Below the pieces are notes generated by a model. That model had not been told where the DNA came from. It was given only the letters and a program-made list of their open reading frames with translations, and searched no databases. DNA of 64,000 nucleotides, from positions 1 to 64,000 of the forward strand of contig JAWKZI010000016.1 of NCBI GenBank assembly GCA_041396045.1. Reading direction: 5' to 3'. Source of the stretch: SHZI01 sp041396045 (GTDB taxonomy: Bacteria > Pseudomonadota > Gammaproteobacteria > Steroidobacterales > GCA-2729495). Positions 46,196 to 54,148 of the stretch are shown here, one piece after another (within the stretch, counting starts at the first letter, position 1; each line of letters starts with the position of its first letter). A program made the position numbers and the translations under genes.

Positions 46196-46654
46196 ATGTC
46201 TGATTCAAGTCCGATCCGGGTTTTTGTCAGCCACCTGTTCGAGAAGCACACAGACTATCTGCGTGTTTTCGAATATCTGGAAAGCCGGGACAAGTTTTTG
46301 TATCTGAACGTCAGTGATCCGGAGGCAATGCCGTCGGGCGGCAAGGAGGAGCTGAAGGAGGAATTGCGCAGTCAGATCAAGGCGTCGGAAGCCATGATCC
46401 TGCCGGTCTCGATATTTGACCAGAATCGTGATCTCGTGACCTTTCAGATGGATTGCGCTGGCGCCTTCAGCAAGCCGATCATTGCGGTCAAGTCATTTGG
46501 TGAAACCGTTATCATTCACAAGCTCGTTCTCGAGCGCGCCGCGGAAGTGGTGGAATGGGACGCCCGCACCATCGTCGACGCGCTTCGCCAGCATGCCCGC
46601 CATGAAAACACGGCCCGCTGGGATGTCGTGGAGTTCAAGCTGGACGACGATTGA
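46196..46654 (+). CDS. TIR-like (ThsB/DUF1863-type) domain protein
   Basis: The 152-residue product is a stand-alone TIR-like domain: VFVSHLFEKHTDYLRVFEYL near residue 9, ASEAMILPVSIFDQNRDLVTF near residue 66 and KPIIAVKSFG near residue 95 follow the beta-alpha order of the ThsB/MTH538 group. In that group a glutamate usually sits a few residues after the N..R.....F segment; here the corresponding position reads FQM, so the NADase glutamate seems to be absent. No second defence gene such as a Sir2, SLOG or AAA partner is adjacent. Function is unknown. Confidence 0.72.
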   Translation: MSDSSPIRVFVSHLFEKHTDYLRVFEYLESRDKFLYLNVSDPEAMPSGGKEELKEELRSQIKASEAMILPVSIFDQNRDLVTFQMDCAGAFSKPIIAVKSFGETVIIHKLVLERAAEVVEWDARTIVDALRQHARHENTARWDVVEFKLDDD

Positions 46655-46833
46655 CCCGCGTATCCGGCGTCGCCTGTCTGCGACGACACGCCGCAAGCCA
46701 GGGGCGTTCCTGCTTGTGACGCTCCTATCGCCTCACGTATCATTCAGGCAACGGTCTCGCCGTGCTTCCGGCGCTGACAATCGCCACGCCAACGGCGCAA
46801 TTCAAGCCTCGCAGCCACACACATTCCAGAAAT

Positions 46834-47859
46834 ATGCTTATTCAAACCGACGCACTGATTATTGGCGCGGGCCCGTGCGGCCTGTTTCAGATATTCGAAC
46901 TGGGACTGCTCGGCATCAAGGCCGACATCGTCGACTCACTGACCACCGAAGGCGGGCAGTGCACCTGGTTGTATCCGGACAAGCCGATTTACGACATTCC
47001 GGCCATTCCGGTCTGCACGGGTGCCGAACTTGTCGCCAACCTGATGAAACAGATCGAGCCCTTTGCTGCCACGTTCCATCTGGGCGAGGAGGTCGTGTCG
47101 CTGCAGCCGGTCGATGGCAGCTTCATGGTCGGCACCTCCGCTGGCAAGGAGTTTCAGGCCAAAACGATCTTTATCGCCGGCGGGGTCGGCTCCTTTCAGC
47201 CGCGCAAACTGCATCTGCCTGAGGCCGACGCGCTCGAGGGGCAGTCGGTGCACTATCGCGTGCAGGATCCAGCGATCTTCAAGGGCAAACGTCTGGCGAT
47301 TCTGGGTGGTGGAGACTCGGCCCTGGACTGGGCACTTGCCCTGGGTCCTGACGCTGCCGGACTGACGCTGGTGCACCGGAGGGACGACTATCGCGCTGCG
47401 CCGGCATCGGTGGCCCAACTCAAGGCCCGCGCCGCGGCTGGCTCTGTCGAAATCATCGAATCAGCCACGGCGACCGGCGTTCGGCTGGACAATGGTCAAC
47501 TCACCGGCCTGGACATCAGTCTGAAGGATGGCGGGACACGCACTATTGACGCTGACCATGCGCTGGTATTTTTTGGCCTGTCGCCAAAACTGGGGCCGAT
47601 CGCCGAGTGGGGGCTCACGCTGAACAAGAAAACCATTGCAGTGGATACGGCCACATTCCAGACAAACATTCCCGGCGTCTTTGCCATTGGCGATATCTGC
47701 GACTATCCGGGCAAGAAGAAGCTGATCCTCAGCGGCTTTCATGAAGCCGCGCTGGCCGCCTTTGCCGCCAAGGCGATTATCGAGCCGGGCAAGAAGGTTC
47801 ATCTGCAATACACCACCACCAGCCCGATCATGCACAAGCGGCTGGGCGTTCCGGATTAG
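46834..47859 (+). CDS. Ferredoxin/flavodoxin-NADP reductase (thioredoxin reductase-like type)
   Basis: The ATG at 46834 gives 341 residues. ALIIGAGPCGLFQIFELG near residue 7 is the FAD loop, EGGQCTWLYPDKPIYDIPA near residue 39 is the FNR-type signature, LAILGGGDSALDWAL near residue 152 binds NADPH, and GVFAIGDICDYPG near residue 282 is the second FAD motif. No redox CxxC pair is present, so it is a ferredoxin reductase rather than thioredoxin reductase. It supplies reduced ferredoxin or flavodoxin for oxygenases and other enzymes. The frame upstream of 46834 appears noncoding. Confidence 0.92.
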   Translation: MLIQTDALIIGAGPCGLFQIFELGLLGIKADIVDSLTTEGGQCTWLYPDKPIYDIPAIPVCTGAELVANLMKQIEPFAATFHLGEEVVSLQPVDGSFMVGTSAGKEFQAKTIFIAGGVGSFQPRKLHLPEADALEGQSVHYRVQDPAIFKGKRLAILGGGDSALDWALALGPDAAGLTLVHRRDDYRAAPASVAQLKARAAAGSVEIIESATATGVRLDNGQLTGLDISLKDGGTRTIDADHALVFFGLSPKLGPIAEWGLTLNKKTIAVDTATFQTNIPGVFAIGDICDYPGKKKLILSGFHEAALAAFAAKAIIEPGKKVHLQYTTTSPIMHKRLGVPD

Positions 47860-47871
47860 GGACCCCATGCC

Positions 47872-48771
47872 GTGAGCACGCGGCCGGTAGTCATCGCCCA
47901 TCGAGGCGCCAGCGGATATCTGCCGGAACACACGCTTGAGGCCAAGGCCAATGGCCCATGCAATGGGCGCCGACTTTCTTGAGCAGGATGTGATCGCCAC
48001 GCGGATGGCGAACTGATCGTCTTTCACGATCTCTACCTGGACTTGATGACTGATGTCGCACGGCGCTTTCCTGGCCGCGCGCGCCCGGATGGCCGCCACT
48101 ACTGCATCGATTTCACGCTGGCAGAAATCAGGACGCTCCGCGTGACTGAACGGCGTCGCAAGGACGGCGAGGGCGCACGCTATCCCGGGCGGTTTCCACC
48201 AGGCTGTGGCAACTTTCGCATTCACGCTCTGAGGGACGAACTCGAGTTCATTCAGGGCTTGAATAAATCGACTGGTCGCTGTGCTGGTGTCTACACCGAG
48301 ATCAAGGATCCGGAATGGCATACCCGGCACGGAATGTCCCTGGGTGATCAGGTCGTGTCTACACTCGATGCCTGCGGTTACCGGTCGCGCAACGATCCGT
48401 TTTTCATCCAGTGTTTCAGCGGGCCCGAACTCGTCCGGCTGCGCAGTCGTTACGGCGAACGGCTACCGCTGGTGCGACTGCTGGACGAGGCGGCGAACAG
48501 CACGGCAGCCTCGCTATCCGCCATCGCGGACTACGCCAACGCCATCGGTGCAGCAATTAATCTGGCGTGGCCGGATACCGGCCTGATGGCAGGGGCCAGG
48601 CAACTTGGATTGCTGGTTCACGCCTTCACGTTTTGTGCCGACGATCTGCCCGCAGGCGTCAGCAGCTTCGATGAACTGCTGAAGGTGTTTATTGAACAAC
48701 TCGGGGTAGACGGCCTGTTTACGGATTTTCCTGATCTGGTCGTGGACGCCCTGCACCAACGCAATTTCTAA
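47872..48771 (+). pseudogene. Glycerophosphodiester phosphodiesterase (GlpQ-like), two compensating frameshifts
   Basis: Starting at GTG 47872 the frame reads VVIAHRGASGYLPEHTLEAK, the GDPD active-site block, then breaks at GGCCAATGG near 47953, where removal of one A restores KAMAHAMGADFLEQDV. It breaks again near 48002, where one extra G restores ATRDGELIVFHDLYLD. The rest (residues about 45-299) is intact, including YTEIKDPEWH. It would hydrolyse glycerophosphodiesters to glycerol-3-phosphate. No signal peptide is seen, so a cytoplasmic enzyme is likely. The two lesions cancel, which points to read errors. Confidence 0.85.
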
Positions 48772-48781
48772 CTGAGCAACG

Positions 48782-48802
48782 CCGGCCTGTATGCCAGGCC
48801 GG
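48782..48802 (+). terminator. Hairpin after the glycerophosphodiesterase gene
   Basis: CCGGCCTG (48782-48789) pairs with CAGGCCGG (48795-48802) around a 5-nt loop, 11 bp after the stop codon. There is no T-tract, so the terminator assignment is tentative. Confidence 0.35.
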
Positions 48803-48868
48803 GGACTTGATCTGTGCACCCGCTAGCGCACAAACTGCGCTTGCCGATCCACAGCAAAGAGATCTCCC

Positions 48869-49599
48869 ATGAGCATGAGCAAGCGTCTTGCTGCCGAGTT
48901 TTTTGGTACGTTCTGGCTGGTACTGGGCGGCTGCGGCAGCGCCGTACTGGCTGCCGGCTTTCCGGATCTTGGCATTGGATTCGCCGGGGTAGCGCTGGCA
49001 TTCGGCCTGACGCTGTTAACCATGTGCTACGCCATCGGGCACATTTCCGGATGCCACATCAACCCGGCAGTCACCTGCGGCCTGGCCGCTGGCGGCCGGT
49101 TTCCGCTGGGTGAAGTGGCGCCGTACATCATCGCGCAGGTAATCGGTGGCATCCTCGCAGCCCTGGTGCTGTACACGATTGCCTCCGGCAAGCCCGGTTT
49201 TGACGCCGTCGCCAGCGGCTTCGCCTCAAACGGCTTCGGCGCCCACTCGCCAGGCGGCTACTCGATGAGCTCCGCAGCACTGAGCGAGCTGGTGCTGACC
49301 GGCTTCTTCATCTTCATCATCATGGGGGCAACACACAAGAGTGCCCGGTCGGCTTCGCCGGTATCGCGATCGGCCTGGCACTGACCCTTATCCACCTGAT
49401 CAGCATCCCGGTCACCAATACCTCGGTGAACCCGGCGCGCTCAACAGCCGTGGCGATATTCCAGGGCGGCTGGGCGCTGCAACAGTTGTGGTTCTTCTGG
49501 GTGATGCCGATTGTCGGCGGTATCGTCGGCGGCCTGATTTACCGCTTTCTCTGGAGTGAACGGCCCGCGCTGCCGGACATCAAGGGCGACCGGGCCTGA
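48869..49599 (+). pseudogene. aqpZ: Aquaporin Z, one frameshift
   Basis: The N-terminal 171-residue frame has LAAEFFGTFWLVLGGCGSAV, the first NPA loop (GHISGCHINPAVTCGLA) and four helices. Near 49340 the frame shifts at AAGAGTGCCCGGTC, where one additional base restores APVGFAGIAIGLAL. The second NPA box (NTSVNPARS) and last helix follow and end at 49599, giving a normal 243-residue water channel. Residues between motifs are conserved, so an error in the sequence or a very recent mutation is likely. Confidence 0.9.
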
Positions 49600-49704
49600 A
49601 CGGCGCACCAACCGTTGCTGCCCAACTACCGGAACGGGGAGGGAACACCGTGATGCCCGACGTTCACTGCCGATCAGAGCTCGCCGTGTGAGAGGCCCGG
49701 GCGC

Positions 49705-50319
49705 ATGGGAAAATTCTACCCGGCCATCGACCTCACGATCCGCCAGTGGATCGAACGCCAGCACATGTTCTTCGTTGGCACAGCGCCACTATCTGGTGGC
49801 GGCTCCGTCAATATTTCACCGAAGGGTCATGACACCTTGCGCGTGCTGGATGATCACACGCTGGCATTTCTGGATTACGGTGGCAGCGGCATTGAAACGA
49901 TTGCCCACCTGCGCGAAAACGGCCGCATCGTTATCATGATGTGTGCCTTTGATGGTCCACCAAAGGTATACCGCTTCCATGGCGTCGGTGAAGTCGTAAC
50001 GCCGCTCGACAAGGAGTTTGACGCACTTGCCGGCCACTTTGATCGAAGCGTGCTTGGCATCCGCGCAGTCATTCGCATCCGCGTGACAAAGATTTCCGAC
50101 TCCTGCGGGTTCGGCGTTCCCCTGTACCAGTATCAGAAACAGCGGGACACCTCCCCGAACTACATTCGGGTAAACGGCATCGAAAAGATCAGGATATATC
50201 TGCAGACCGAGAATCAGGAAAGTATTGACGGCCTGCCGGGTCAATCCGGAAAGGAAATTGACTCATACCAGGGCCCTGCAGGTTCAGAAGTTACTGACCC
50301 CACGCATCCGAAAAAATGA
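49705..50319 (+). CDS. Pyridoxamine 5'-phosphate oxidase family protein
   Basis: The 204-residue protein has the split-barrel flavin fold of PPOX-like proteins. IDLTIRQWIERQHMFFVGTAP starts the first strand, VNISPKGHDTLRVLDDHT near residue 36 is the FMN-phosphate region, and LAFLDYGGSGIETIAHLREN follows. FMN or F420/haem binding is likely; the substrate is unknown. It overlaps the downstream small membrane gene by four bases, so the two are coupled. Confidence 0.8.
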   Translation: MGKFYPAIDLTIRQWIERQHMFFVGTAPLSGGGSVNISPKGHDTLRVLDDHTLAFLDYGGSGIETIAHLRENGRIVIMMCAFDGPPKVYRFHGVGEVVTPLDKEFDALAGHFDRSVLGIRAVIRIRVTKISDSCGFGVPLYQYQKQRDTSPNYIRVNGIEKIRIYLQTENQESIDGLPGQSGKEIDSYQGPAGSEVTDPTHPKK

Positions 50320-50567
50320 ACATCGCGCTCCTGAAAGACCTTCTGCTGTGGTGCCTGCTTGCCAACTACGGCGTTTTACTCGTTTGGTTTGCTGCCTTTG
50401 CCTTCGGCCGAAAATGGCTCTACGGGCTGCACTCCCGTTGGTTCAACATTACGCCAGAGGCTTTTGATCTAGTGCACTACGCAGGAATGGCAATTTACAA
50501 AGTTGGCATTCTGCTCTTCAACCTGGTTCCACTTGCTGCCCTGTATTTCATGGCTAATGGCAGCTAA
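50316..50567 (+). CDS. Small two- or three-helix membrane protein (DUF6868-like)
   Basis: The 83-residue product has helices LLLWCLLANYGVLLVWFAAF and VGILLFNLVPLAALYFM, joined by KWLYGLHSRWFNITPEAFD. This looks like the DUF6868 family of short uncharacterised membrane proteins; I give no function. The ATGA overlap with the PPOX-like gene suggests co-expression. Confidence 0.7.
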   Translation: MNIALLKDLLLWCLLANYGVLLVWFAAFAFGRKWLYGLHSRWFNITPEAFDLVHYAGMAIYKVGILLFNLVPLAALYFMANGS

Positions 50568-50996
50568 CAACCTGTTTCTGAGTAGGTAGCCGCAGGAGTG
50601 CTCCGGTGCCTGATCCTTGGCTGTGGGCCGATCACTTCTGCGTATAATATATATTATGTTAAGTTAGAGATATGGCTGGCAGGTGCTGCTCGAATCTGCC
50701 CGGGGTTATCTGCGACTACCGACCTGAGCGCAGCCCCATAGCGATAGCTGGTGCCAACTCCGCAAGGCGCGCTTGTACTGCCTGTTCATTGGTGACACCA
50801 CAACGCTTGATGTTTGATGCCTGCGTTTGGTGTAGGCAATTCGGCGGGAGAATGTGCAGAACTTCAGTCTGCCCAAGGAAATTATCGCGTGGCGTGTGAG
50901 TCGCAGATAATCGGCGCCCTGACCGGGTCTGCCTTTCGAAGCGCTTCCGACCCTCAGTAACCTGTATAATTCCACTCGTTTGGGGTCGCGGCCTTG
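50568..50996. other. 429-bp gap between DUF6868-like and desaturase genes
   Basis: No gene is supported here. It holds the AT-rich palindrome ATAATATATATTAT at 50644-50657 and a 12-bp perfect inverted repeat at 50706-50717 and 50899-50910. A -10 like box TATAAT at 50965-50970 lies 27 bp before the desaturase ATG. Base composition is lower in GC than the neighbours in the first third. Confidence 0.5.
50706..50910. repeat. 12-bp inverted repeat bounding a 205-bp segment (possible MITE-like remnant)
   Basis: TTATCTGCGACT at 50706-50717 is the exact reverse complement of AGTCGCAGATAA at 50899-50910. No transposase frame lies inside. The size and noncoding content fit a miniature element or the relic ends of a recombinase-mobilised unit, but target-site duplication was not found. 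It could also be a regulatory inverted repeat. Confidence 0.4.
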
Positions 50997-51866
50997 ATGC
51001 CGCCAGGTAATTCCTTGATGTCCTCTGCTGCTCGCCAGGCACGTACTGTGCAAATTGGCATGATCGGTGGCCACCTTGCCTGTCTGGCCGCCTGGGAAAC
51101 AGGCGTCAGCACTGTGGCACTTGTTACTGCTGGTGTGGCTTACGTCGTCCGGGCCTTTGGTGTCACAGCCGGGTTCCATCGGCTCCTGGCCCATGGGGCA
51201 TTCAAGGTGGGCCGCGGCATGCAGTTCATACTGGCCCTGCTGGGTTCGCTGGCGACCCAGGGCGGTCCGCTCTGGTGGGTATCGCACCACCGCAACCATC
51301 ATCGCTATTCAGACACGCCGAAGGATGTGCATTCGCCCCGCCACCGCGGCTTCTGGTATTCCCATATGGGCTGGATGTGGGACAAGAGCAGCTTTGAATC
51401 GCCAGGCACGAATGTAAAAGAACTGCATCGCTTTCCGGAAATCAAGGCGCTGCAACGCCATTATCCGTTGCTGGTCGTCGGCCAGGCGGTGGCTTTTTAT
51501 GCCCTGGGCGTCGTGCTCAATTACTATTTTCCTGATCTAGGTACCTCAGGCGCACAGATGCTGATCTGGGGATTCGTGATCAGTACCGTGGCGCTGTGGC
51601 ATGCCACGTTCATGGTGAATTCTGTATGCCACGTGTGGGGCGAGCGCGCGTATGAGTCGGGCGACACCAGCACCAATAATCCGCTGGTCGCTTTTTTGAC
51701 TCTGGGCGAGGGCTGGCACAACAACCACCACAAGTTCGCCTACTCTGCCCGTCACGGGCTGGAATGGTGGCAAATCGATCCGACCTGGATTGGCCTGCGG
51801 ATCCTTGGCGCGGTCGGTCTGGTCAGTGATCTGAAGTTACCACGCCGGATAATGGCGACGCCCTGA
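50997..51866 (+). CDS. Acyl-CoA/fatty acid desaturase (delta-9 type)
   Basis: The 289-residue product has three histidine boxes of membrane desaturases: HRLLAH near residue 63, HRNHH near residue 100 and HNNHH near residue 242, with helices in between and the WHATFMVNSVCHVWG segment near residue 203. It inserts a double bond into acyl chains, probably delta-9, to adjust membrane fluidity. ATG 50997 or 51018 are both possible starts. A TATAAT lies 27 bp upstream. A ferredoxin reductase gene 4 kb upstream could supply electrons. Confidence 0.88.
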   Translation: MPPGNSLMSSAARQARTVQIGMIGGHLACLAAWETGVSTVALVTAGVAYVVRAFGVTAGFHRLLAHGAFKVGRGMQFILALLGSLATQGGPLWWVSHHRNHHRYSDTPKDVHSPRHRGFWYSHMGWMWDKSSFESPGTNVKELHRFPEIKALQRHYPLLVVGQAVAFYALGVVLNYYFPDLGTSGAQMLIWGFVISTVALWHATFMVNSVCHVWGERAYESGDTSTNNPLVAFLTLGEGWHNNHHKFAYSARHGLEWWQIDPTWIGLRILGAVGLVSDLKLPRRIMATP

Positions 51867-51878
51867 CCTGGACTATCC

Positions 51879-51918
51879 AGACCTCGATTAACCGGGCGCA
51901 GGCCAGAAGTCGAGGTCT
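51879..51918. terminator. Candidate bidirectional terminator between desaturase and ccmI
   Basis: AGACCTCGA at 51879-51887 is perfectly complementary to TCGAGGTCT at 51910-51918 with a 22-nt spacer. It lies between the two convergent stops at 51866 and 51924. No T-tract is seen. Confidence 0.35.
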
Positions 51919-51923
51919 ACGGA

Positions 51924-53003
51924 TCAGGGCGCAACGACTTTATCGATCACAATCCTGACACCGTTATCGGCACCACTGCCACGCTCCCAGCGAGCCTCTC
52001 CATAGACATCACCGGGCCGGGCAATTGGATCGCCACCGTTGGCAACCCTGGCAACCAGGATTGCCGATTGAACCTTTGCCAGAGACCGTCCGGGCAACAT
52101 GATATCCGCGTCACTGATCCGGATTGACAGCGGCAGTTCACTGGCCTGACGACGAATGACGGCCAGCGGCGGACCTGCCGCGCCCGCATCCCTGACAAAC
52201 ACAAACAATGGCGCTGCCGAGGAAATCTGGCCGCGTACCGCATCATCAACCGACACCTCAACGGCGAATTCGCTTTCGCCAGCTACCCCGATTGGTGCCG
52301 AGCCTGGCACCGTGGCCTTGGCAGGCTGAGTGCCACCACTACCCGCTGCGCTGCTTGCACTGTCCCGATCCAGCTCAGCAAGCTGTGTTTCAATAATCTC
52401 GCGTACGCGATCCGGCGGAGACATGCCCAGCAACATCCGCCAACGCGTGGCAGCCGTTGCGGTATCGCCCCGTGCCAGACTCAGCAAACCGCCATACCAG
52501 AGCGCCTTGGGATTCCGTGGCTCCTGTGCCAGTACCGCTTCGATTTCGTCACCGACTGGTCCCGTAAGCGTTCCCGGATCAACAACAATGCGCGATTCGG
52601 CAAGACCGAGTCGAGCAGCAACATTCCGACCATCCGAAATGTCCAGAGCCCGTTTGTAAGCGACCGCCGCATCGGCTGCCCGATTGAGGCTGAGATAGGA
52701 GCTGCCCAGCAGGATCCACCCTTCCTCGTCATTCGGAGATTCCGCAAGCTTTGCTTCAAGAGAAGCAACTGCCTGATCCATCCCTGAAGGACCTGCCGAC
52801 GAGGCCTGTATCGCGCCGGTGGCTCCTGACCAGTTGTAATTGCTCACAAGAAGATAAACGACCAGTACCACTGCCGGAATCGTCAGTGCGATCAGCGTCG
52901 CGACTACAGAGTGCGGCCGTTCACCGGCACGCAACAGTGGCCAGACGACCACCCCGACAGCGACAAACGTAAAGACGACCGCAATGATTGCAAAAGCTGT
53001 CAA
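51924..53003 (-). CDS. ccmI: Cytochrome c maturation protein I
   Basis: The 359-residue protein has two N-terminal helices (AIIAVVFTFVAVGVVVWPLL and VVATLIALTIPAVVLVVYLL), then a TPR region (LAESPNDEEGWILLGSSYLS near residue 90, VLAQEPRNPKALWYGGLLSL near 158) and a C-terminal beta domain. CcmI presents apocytochrome c C-termini to the haem-ligation complex CcmFH. It is the last gene of the operon, 60 bp after ccmH. Confidence 0.9.
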   Translation of the reverse strand: MTAFAIIAVVFTFVAVGVVVWPLLRAGERPHSVVATLIALTIPAVVLVVYLLVSNYNWSGATGAIQASSAGPSGMDQAVASLEAKLAESPNDEEGWILLGSSYLSLNRAADAAVAYKRALDISDGRNVAARLGLAESRIVVDPGTLTGPVGDEIEAVLAQEPRNPKALWYGGLLSLARGDTATAATRWRMLLGMSPPDRVREIIETQLAELDRDSASSAAGSGGTQPAKATVPGSAPIGVAGESEFAVEVSVDDAVRGQISSAAPLFVFVRDAGAAGPPLAVIRRQASELPLSIRISDADIMLPGRSLAKVQSAILVARVANGGDPIARPGDVYGEARWERGSGADNGVRIVIDKVVAP

Positions 53004-53063
53004 TGACCTATTCCTGACAAGGACGGCGCACGAGCACGCTGGCGTACAGACATTCCCGGGCCT

Positions 53064-53522
53064 TCAGACAATGGGAGGATCATCCACCGGATCCTCGGGC
53101 GGTACCGGCAGAGCAGCGCGACGTCGGACGATGCGGCCCAGTGCGAGGCCGCCAGCCAGGAGCAACAGGCCCGGGGCCAGCCAGAGAAATGCTGTCTCTA
53201 GGGTGAAGCGCGGCCTGTACAGCACGAAATCGCCGTAACGATCGAGCAAAAAGGTCTTGATCTCGTCGCCGGAGCGACCAGCCGCAGCCAATTCGCGAAC
53301 TTCCTTGCGCAAATCCGCAGCCAGTGGCGCCGATGAATCCGCAATCGTCTGGTTCTGGCAAACCAGACAACGCACCTCGTGTATCAGTCGCTCATAGACT
53401 TCCTGCTGGGCAGGATCAGCCAGCGGCGGATCAACATCCATGGCAATCGCACTGGTGCCTGGCAGTCCGGATATTCCGATCAGCACAAGCAGGATTACAA
53501 AACGCCAGTTGCGGAAAATCAT
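53064..53522 (-). CDS. ccmH: Cytochrome c maturation thiol reductant CcmH
   Basis: A 152-residue protein with an N-terminal signal/anchor (FVILLVLIGISGLPGTSAIA) and a C-terminal helix. The redox motif RCLVCQNQ contains Cys52 and Cys55 and is followed by the CcmH three-helix bundle (LAADLRKEVRELAAAGRSGD). The start at 53522 overlaps the ccmG stop by ATGA; the longer open frame is not supported. It keeps apocytochrome CxxCH thiols reduced for CcmF. Confidence 0.94.
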   Translation of the reverse strand: MIFRNWRFVILLVLIGISGLPGTSAIAMDVDPPLADPAQQEVYERLIHEVRCLVCQNQTIADSSAPLAADLRKEVRELAAAGRSGDEIKTFLLDRYGDFVLYRPRFTLETAFLWLAPGLLLLAGGLALGRIVRRRAALPVPPEDPVDDPPIV

Positions 53523-54142
53523 TGACTGACTGCGGCTGAAGGCTGGCGTGTCGAAGTCTGTGAAGATTGAATGGCATTGATCCGTGGCAGAAATTCCTGC
53601 TCCCAGACCTGCAGCGTCATTGGTGCGATGTGCTTGTAGAGTATCGTGCCATCCGGCCCCACCAGGAAGGTTTCGGGTGCACCATAGACACCCCAGTTGA
53701 TGGCCACGCGGCCATCCTGATCTACGCCAACAGCAGCATACGGATTGCCCAGGGTCCTGAGCCATTCGCGAGCACTGTCCGAATCATCCTTCCAGTTGAT
53801 CCCGAGAATACGCACGCCGGCATCACGAGCCAGAACAAGGAGCGTTTCATGCTCCTGCCGACATCCCACACACCAGGTACCCCAGACATTTACGAGGCTG
53901 GTCTTGCCCAGTAAATCCTGCCGACTCAAGGTCTGTTGCGGGTCATCCAGGCGCGGCAGGGAAAATTCCGGTGCCGGCTTGCCGATCAATGGCGATGGTA
54001 CGAACGAGGGATCCCGGTCCAGCCCCACAAAAAACACGCTCACGAGCAGCACGAACATGACTACCGGCAGCAGAAACTGCCATCGGGTCGCACCAACTTC
54101 TGAATTTGAAACCAGGACTTGATTCCGCTCAGGGCTGTTCAC
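53519..54142 (-). CDS. ccmG: Thiol:disulfide interchange protein CcmG/DsbE
   Basis: The 207-residue protein starts with GTG and has a membrane anchor (LLPVVMFVLLVSVFFVGL) and a thioredoxin domain. The active site is WCVGC (Cys91, Cys94), followed by LGINWKDD and GVYGAPETFLVGPDG with the cis-proline before ETF. It reduces CcmH or apocytochromes in the periplasm. ccmF ends 6 bp upstream. Confidence 0.94.
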   Translation of the reverse strand: MNSPERNQVLVSNSEVGATRWQFLLPVVMFVLLVSVFFVGLDRDPSFVPSPLIGKPAPEFSLPRLDDPQQTLSRQDLLGKTSLVNVWGTWCVGCRQEHETLLVLARDAGVRILGINWKDDSDSAREWLRTLGNPYAAVGVDQDGRVAINWGVYGAPETFLVGPDGTILYKHIAPMTLQVWEQEFLPRINAIQSSQTSTRQPSAAVSQ

Positions 54143-54148
54143 GGCCAG

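Noticed and set aside
46493..46743. Short minus-strand frames opposite the TIR-like gene, considered as an antitoxin
   Set aside because: Antisense shadows without a ribosome-binding site or family match.
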